DNA of 10,935 bases from HRBIN29 sp034431815 (GTDB taxonomy: Bacteria > Chloroflexota > Dehalococcoidia > Tepidiformales > Tepidiformaceae), in assembly GCA_034431815.1 (NCBI GenBank), contig DAOUCS010000098.1, positions 1 to 10,935 on the forward strand. Direction: 5' to 3'. This document shows, in pieces, positions 7,128 through 10,935 of this stretch. Both the position numbers and the translations under genes were made by a program. Numbering within the stretch: position 1 is the stretch's first letter; every line of letters begins with the position of its first letter. The notes under the pieces were generated by a model that was given only the letters and a program-made list of their open reading frames with translations, ran no database searches and was not told the DNA's origin.

Positions 7128-7715
7128 TCAGCTCAGGCTGAAGGGCGGGTAGTCGTCCACCAGCAGCAGAGCGTAGGCGTTGACGCGCGCGCTCCACCGG
7201 AGCACGCCGGCGATGAAGTCGTGGAGGCCGCCAGGAACGCGCCCCGTGAAGAGAGCCGCGAACCAGGCGATGAACAGCGCGATCGACTGGGCCAGGGCGA
7301 GGAAGTACAGGACGATGATGTGAGGGATGACGAGGATGAGGCGGAAGAAAACGGTGAGCCGGTTGCGGTTGTCGGTCCGCTCTTCGGCCAGGAGGCGGAC
7401 CGGGTAGTCGGCGACGTCTTCAAGGGCGAACGGCGGGTACCGCCCTGTGAGGAGCGCTGCGTAGGCGTTCACGCGGGTGGCCCAGCGGAGCCAGCCGCAG
7501 ACGAACCGCCACAGCCCGGCGGGGAACCGGCCGGTGAACAGGATGATGAACCAGGCGAGGAAGACGACGAACTCAGCCGCGAGCTGCAGAAAGTACAGCA
7601 CGACGGCGTGGGGAATAACGAGCAGGAGCCGGAAGAAGACCGCGAGGCGGTTTTGGCTTTCGGGGGGAGCGACCTCGAGGGTGACGGGGTAGCCGAGGGA
7701 AGCAGTCTGCGCCAT
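7128..7715 (-). CDS. DUF4389 family membrane protein with two tandem copies of the domain
   Basis: The product is 195 aa with no known function. The two halves are near repeats: residues 9-98 and 104-194. Each runs YPV.L, then NRL.VFFRL.LVIPH, a hydrophobic stretch, AWF..LFTGR.P.GL, then RVNAYA.LL...YPPF. Each copy has two hydrophobic segments (about 25-46 and 47-62; 121-142 and 143-158), so three or four membrane spans are expected. This is the DUF4389 pattern, a family often found with several domain copies. The start is well supported: TAAGGAGGAG lies just upstream of ATG 7715. It sits between purQ (51-bp gap) and purL (42-bp gap), where purS is often found, but it does not resemble PurS, a soluble protein of about 80 aa. 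Any link to purine synthesis is positional only. Confidence 0.85.
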   Translation of the reverse strand: MAQTASLGYPVTLEVAPPESQNRLAVFFRLLLVIPHAVVLYFLQLAAEFVVFLAWFIILFTGRFPAGLWRFVCGWLRWATRVNAYAALLTGRYPPFALEDVADYPVRLLAEERTDNRNRLTVFFRLILVIPHIIVLYFLALAQSIALFIAWFAALFTGRVPGGLHDFIAGVLRWSARVNAYALLLVDDYPPFSLS

Positions 7716-7738
7716 GGCGCTCCTCCTTACCGTGCGGC

Positions 7739-7765
7739 CGAATTTCGGAGGATCCGCGCGCGGAT
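7739..7765 (-). repeat. Palindromes between purQ and the DUF4389 gene
   Basis: ATCCGCGCGCGGAT (7752-7765) is a perfect 14-nt palindrome starting one base after the purQ stop. CCGAAATTCGG (7739-7749) beside it has five-base arms around one base. No T-tract follows on the minus strand. They could form intercistronic RNA hairpins that affect stability, or act as a protein site. Confidence 0.35.
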
Positions 7766-7766
7766 T

Positions 7767-8468
7767 CTACGCCACCGTGTCAAGCGCAGCCAAGAGAACA
7801 GAGAGCCAAATATGATTGCCGTCGTCGCCGCCGAGGAGCGGCTCCGCCGCGCGCTCGGGGTGGGGCATCATGCCGAGGACGTTGCCCCGCTCGTTGACAA
7901 TTCCGGCGATATTGCGGGCGCTCCCGTTGGGGTTGGCAGACGGCGTGACATTGCCTTCCGCATCGCAGTAGCGGAACACGACGCGCCCTTCGCGTTCGAG
8001 GAGGTCGAGCGTCGCCTCGTCGGCCTGGTAGTTCCCTTCGCCGTGGCTGATGGGCATGCGGAGCACGGCGCCCTCGGGAATGGCCGCAGTCCACGGGGTC
8101 GGGCGGCCCTCCCGGCGCAGCCAAACCCATTCGCAGCGGAACTGGAGGCTGTCGTTGCGGATGAGGGCGCCCGGAAGCAGCCCGCTTTCACAGAGGATTT
8201 GGAACCCGTTGCAGATTCCGATGACGGGCTTGCCAGCGGCGGCGAAGCGGGCCACCGCCTCCATGATGGGCGAGAAGCGGGCGATTGCGCCCGCGCGGAG
8301 GTAGTCGCCGTAGGAGAAGCCGCCCGGCAGCACCACTGCGTCGAAGCCCTCCAGGCTCGTCTCGCGGTGCCATACGATTTCCGCTTCCTGGCCGAGGATG
8401 TCGCGAAGCGCGTACTGACAGTCGCGGTCGCTCCACGTGCCGGGGAAGCGGATGATGGCGAAGCGCAC
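7767..8468 (-). CDS. purQ: Phosphoribosylformylglycinamidine synthase subunit PurQ (glutaminase)
   Basis: PurQ hydrolyses glutamine and passes ammonia to PurL for FGAM formation. The product is 233 aa, close to the usual 220-230. It has the class I glutamine amidotransferase set: RFPGTWSDRDCQYAL at the N-terminus, LPGGFSYGDYLRAGAIA (47-63), the nucleophile elbow GICNGFQ with C86, and the H203/E205 pair in MMPHPERA. I chose the GTG at 8468 because GGAG lies six bases upstream and the protein then starts at the family N-terminus (MRFAIIRFPG). An ATG at 8513 would add 15 residues and has no properly spaced SD. It lies 64 bp after the pgpH-like gene and 51 bp before the DUF4389 gene. No purS precedes it. 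Confidence 0.96.
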   Translation of the reverse strand: MRFAIIRFPGTWSDRDCQYALRDILGQEAEIVWHRETSLEGFDAVVLPGGFSYGDYLRAGAIARFSPIMEAVARFAAAGKPVIGICNGFQILCESGLLPGALIRNDSLQFRCEWVWLRREGRPTPWTAAIPEGAVLRMPISHGEGNYQADEATLDLLEREGRVVFRYCDAEGNVTPSANPNGSARNIAGIVNERGNVLGMMPHPERAAEPLLGGDDGNHIWLSVLLAALDTVA

Positions 8469-8517
8469 GATACACTCCGTCGAGGACTCGCTTCCGAGTA
8501 TGAGGAGCGGCATGCCT

Positions 8518-8532
8518 CGGCGTCCAACGCCG
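8518..8532 (-). repeat. Hairpin directly after the pgpH-like stop
   Basis: CGGCGT (8518-8523) pairs perfectly with ACGCCG (8527-8532) across a three-base loop, starting at the base next to the TGA. No T-run follows on the minus strand, so it is not a typical terminator. An intercistronic processing or stability hairpin is possible. Confidence 0.35.
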
Positions 8533-10752
8533 TCACAGGGTGAAGTCGATGCGCGGGAGCGGGGCGGGTTCCGCTTCGGGCTCTTCGGGGCGGGCCGGAC
8601 CGAGGATCGCCGCGACTTCTTCGGGCACCGGCTCGGGGTACTCGATGCGGCGGTGGTGGATGGCCCGGAGGCTAGCCTTGAACGACTCGGCGACGACTTG
8701 CAGCTCGCGAAGGGTGATGTCGCACTCGTCGAGCTGCCCCTCGGCGAGGCGCTCGGCGACGACGGAGTCCACCAGTTCGTCGATAGACGGGGGGTCGCGC
8801 TTGGTCGCCGCGCGTACCACCGCCTCGCAAGAGTCGGCGAGCATGACGATGGCGGCTTCCTTGGTTTGCGGCTTCGGCCCCGGGTACCGGAATGCCGCCG
8901 GGTCGGCGCCCCCACCCTGGCGGACGGCCTGCCGGTAGAAGTACGTTACGAGCCGGTCGCCGTGGTGTTGCGGGATGAAGTCACGGACGACGGCAGGAAG
9001 ACCGTACTGACGGGCGAGGATGAGGCCTTCCGTCACGTGGGAGCGGATGATCTCGGCGCTCTCTTGAGGGGAGAGGCGCTCGTGGGGAGAAGGTTGGCCA
9101 TCGAGCATGTTCTCGACGAAGAAGCCGGGGTGGACGAGCTTGCCGATGTCGTGGAAGAACGCGCCGGCGCGCGCAAGTAGCGGGTCGGCGCCGATCCGCT
9201 CGGCGGCGCGTTCGGCGAGGGCGGCGACCATCATCGAATGGTGGAACGTTCCGGGCGCTTCCTCGCGCAGCCGGCGAAGGAGAGGATGGTTCGCCTGGGC
9301 GAGTTCGAGGAGCTGCAGGCGGGTGGTGACGCGGAAGGCCTGGGCCAGGAACACGTAGACGGCCAGCGTGAGCAGGGCTGAACCGGTTCCGCCGAGGGCG
9401 GCAGCAAGGCCTATCCAGGCCAGCCACGACGGCGAGGCAGAGTCGTAGAGGAGCCAGAAAATTCCGAGGACGCCGCCAATTCCAAGGCCAGCGAGGAGCG
9501 CCGCGATACTGAACCGGGCGAGACGTTCGACCCGATGCGCGCCGAGGGAGCCAGCCAGCCCGCCTGCGGCGTAGGCAGCGGCGAGCTGCAGCGCTTCGGT
9601 CGACGTTCGAAGGTTGGCCGCGGGGACGGCAGGCTCGCTGACGACGAGGTAGGCCGAGGTGAGGCCGACAAGCACGGAGATGAGCGCCCCAAATTCGACG
9701 CCGAGGAACGCGGTCGCGATCATGCCGGCAGCGCCGACAGGGAGGGCATACACCAGGTAGCGGTGGGAGTCGTCGGGCAGCAGCGGCGGCGCGCCGAAGC
9801 GGACCATCGCCAGCACCGCCGCCACGGAGAATGCAACGACGGCGAGCCGGCGGCCCGCAGGCGCAGGCACGGAGCCGAAGGCCGAAAGGTATCCGCCAGC
9901 AAGTATGCCGAAACTGGCGCCGACGAAGGCCGCGGCGACAAGCTTCGAAACGTCGAACCCGTCCTCGATGATGCCAGTCTGGCGGAGCGCTTCGAGGTCG
10001 GCCGCGGTGATCGCGCTCCCTTCCGGGACGACCACTTGCCCGCGGGCGAAGGTGACCACCTGCGGCGGAACGTTCTCGCGCGCATCCTGCTGCTTCTCAC
10101 GCGTCGCTGCCTCGTCGATGGCGACGTTCGGGATGACGAACTTCGTCAGCAGGGCCCGGAGCGCGGCCTGCTCCGCGGGCGATGCCGGGAGGTTCTGAGG
10201 TTGGCCGAGGAAGCTCTCGATGGCGTCAGCAGAGCCGCCGGGGGGGATGGGCTGCGCCATGATGGCGTCGAGCGCCGCCACCGCTCGCTGGCGCAGGCTT
10301 TCGAACTGCGGCGTCGATAGGGCGAGGAGGGCGGTCTTCGTCTCCGTACTCAAGCCTGCCGCCTCTTGTATCCGGTCGAGCGCTGCCAGCTTCTCGCTTT
10401 GCGTGGGAAGGTCGGTGCGCTGGCGGACTAACGCCACTTGGTCGAGGAGGGCAGCGAGCGCCACGGCCTGAGCCCGGCCGACCTCCTCATCGCGCGGCAA
10501 GTACACGGGCTCAACGGCGGCCGCGGCGTTCTCGCGCGCTTCCTCCGTGAGGACCTCGGAGACGTACTGCGCGCTGCGTTGGGCCACCAAGTCGCTTGGT
10601 GCGATGTCGCCCACGGTAAGGGACGGCCCGCCCCATTCGAGCGGAGCGGCGAGCACGCCGATGACGACACCGCACCACAGTGCGAACGCAGCGGCTGCAG
10701 CCTTCGGGAGGGGAACCCGCGGATGGAGATGCATGATGCCTGGGAGGATCAT
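8533..10752 (-). CDS. 7TM-HD family phosphohydrolase, PgpH-like (probable c-di-AMP phosphodiesterase)
   Basis: The product is 739 aa from the ATG at 10752. Order: a signal-anchor helix (about 19-36), an extracytoplasmic 7TMR-HDED-like region (about 45-265) with a VVPEGSAIT turn near its end, a block of about seven membrane helices (about 275-480), then a cytoplasmic HD domain. The HD metal set looks complete: H505 in GTFHHS, H534-D535 in FFHDIGK, later histidines in SHV and QHHGD, and D640 in MLADSCEA. The tail is Pro/Glu-rich. Characterised members (Listeria PgpH) cleave c-di-AMP to pApA; that activity is inferred from the family. The start is unsure: ATG 10752 overlaps an upstream stop as ATGA but has no SD, and ATG 10734 (733 aa) would follow a possible -10 at 10748-10753. 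It leads the purQ/DUF4389/purL cluster. Confidence 0.9.
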   Translation of the reverse strand: MILPGIMHLHPRVPLPKAAAAAFALWCGVVIGVLAAPLEWGGPSLTVGDIAPSDLVAQRSAQYVSEVLTEEARENAAAAVEPVYLPRDEEVGRAQAVALAALLDQVALVRQRTDLPTQSEKLAALDRIQEAAGLSTETKTALLALSTPQFESLRQRAVAALDAIMAQPIPPGGSADAIESFLGQPQNLPASPAEQAALRALLTKFVIPNVAIDEAATREKQQDARENVPPQVVTFARGQVVVPEGSAITAADLEALRQTGIIEDGFDVSKLVAAAFVGASFGILAGGYLSAFGSVPAPAGRRLAVVAFSVAAVLAMVRFGAPPLLPDDSHRYLVYALPVGAAGMIATAFLGVEFGALISVLVGLTSAYLVVSEPAVPAANLRTSTEALQLAAAYAAGGLAGSLGAHRVERLARFSIAALLAGLGIGGVLGIFWLLYDSASPSWLAWIGLAAALGGTGSALLTLAVYVFLAQAFRVTTRLQLLELAQANHPLLRRLREEAPGTFHHSMMVAALAERAAERIGADPLLARAGAFFHDIGKLVHPGFFVENMLDGQPSPHERLSPQESAEIIRSHVTEGLILARQYGLPAVVRDFIPQHHGDRLVTYFYRQAVRQGGGADPAAFRYPGPKPQTKEAAIVMLADSCEAVVRAATKRDPPSIDELVDSVVAERLAEGQLDECDITLRELQVVAESFKASLRAIHHRRIEYPEPVPEEVAAILGPARPEEPEAEPAPLPRIDFTL

Positions 10753-10774
10753 AGCAGCGGGGGATGGCTGCGAA
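10748..10774 (-). promoter_or_regulatory. Possible promoter of the pgpH-purine cluster, extended -10
   Basis: Minus strand TGCTATGAT: -10 TATGAT (10748-10753, five of six matches) with a TGn extension. The 14 bases ATCCCCCGCTGCTA (10752-10765) match the rpsA promoter exactly. A possible -35, TTCGCA (10769-10774), is only 15 bp away and weak. If used, transcription begins near 10741 and the first usable start is ATG 10734, almost leaderless. It overlaps the end of the upstream ORF. Confidence 0.45.
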
Positions 10775-10935
10775 CGTCGGCCGGACCCGACCCGAGGAGG
10801 TCACTGAGGGCGGCGAGACGCTCGATGGACAAGAAGCCCGCGTGGTCGCGGGCCCGCCGATCGCGGACGAGTAGCACAGCCCGAAGTCCGGCCGTTCGGG
10901 CACCCTTAGCGAGAGGCAGGGACGTGCTCACGTAC
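10749..10935 (-). CDS. C-terminal end of a protein resembling HAD-family hydrolases (runs off the right edge)
   Basis: About 61 codons are present, ending in TGA at 10749-10751. The segment GARTAGLRAVLLVRDR followed by SIERLAALSDLLGS resembles the last strand and helix of HAD-superfamily hydrolases (GARAAGLRAVLVDR ... SLAELPDLL). The preceding residues YVSTSLPLAK occupy the place of motif IV, usually a GDxxxxD pattern, yet the acidic residues are not there. It may be a divergent or inactive HAD protein, or another Rossmann-like fold. Codon third positions are mostly G or C, as expected for a real gene here. The TGA overlaps the first possible pgpH-like start as ATGA, which suggests one transcript. 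A GTG at 10931 could be a start, but a gene continuing outside the window is more likely. Confidence 0.5.
   Translation of the reverse strand, partial: YVSTSLPLAKGARTAGLRAVLLVRDRRARDHAGFLSIERLAALSDLLGSGPADVRSHPPLL

Noticed and set aside
8469..8513. ATG at 8513 as the purQ start
   Set aside because: The GAGG before it is only one base away, and the added residues fall outside the PurQ family. GTG 8468 has GGAG six bases upstream.
7221..8543. 440-codon plus-strand open frame spanning the DUF4389 gene and purQ
   Set aside because: It crosses two clear minus-strand genes and their gap, is rich in Glu/Asp/Arg/Ala as expected from complementary GC-rich codons, and shows no domain.
1..10935. CRISPR array, insertion sequence, tRNA, prophage or toxin-antitoxin pair
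   Set aside because: No regularly spaced repeats, transposase-like or integrase-like proteins, cloverleaf sequences or small paired ORFs could be found on reading both strands.

Overview
The window is GC-rich bacterial chromosome with dense coding and no sign of a mobile element, prophage, CRISPR array or tRNA. The gene set is housekeeping: ClpC, ribosomal protein S1, 5S rRNA, UvrB, a PPOX/F420-type flavin-fold protein, PurL, PurQ and a 7TM-HD (PgpH-like) phosphodiesterase. High GC, a four-domain S1, a membrane HD phosphohydrolase of the c-di-AMP class, a DUF4389 protein and a PPOX-class protein together suggest a member of Chloroflexota or a related high-GC lineage. This placement is an inference and was not tested by any search.

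Layout. From 1 to 1879, on the minus strand, rpsA is followed 23 bp later by clpC, which runs off the left edge. Positions 1880-2221 hold the rpsA promoter, then a solitary 5S rRNA gene (minus strand) with its own promoter and a hairpin-plus-T terminator, then the promoter of the divergent uvrB. No 16S or 23S lies beside the 5S. uvrB (plus, 2222-4330) seems to have an extended -10 only six bases before its GTG, so its mRNA may be leaderless. A small PPOX-fold gene (plus, 4406-4870) follows with its own likely promoter and ends 10 bp from the convergent purL.

From 4881 to 10752 the minus strand carries one apparent operon, transcribed right to left: pgpH-like, purQ, a tandem-repeat DUF4389 membrane protein, purL. 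The right edge holds the 3' end of another minus-strand ORF resembling a HAD-hydrolase C-terminus. Its stop overlaps the first possible pgpH-like start as ATGA.

How the genes fit together. PurQ (glutaminase) and PurL (synthase) make FGAM in purine synthesis, but the small subunit PurS that normally joins them is not encoded here. The 7TM-HD protein probably degrades a cyclic dinucleotide such as c-di-AMP, so its place ahead of purine genes may link nucleotide second-messenger turnover to purine supply. I see no clear novel system. The points most worth checking are the orphan 5S unit, a 14-nt promoter element shared by rpsA and pgpH, the possible leaderless uvrB, the palindromes at every junction of the purine operon, and the DUF4389 gene sitting between purQ and purL.
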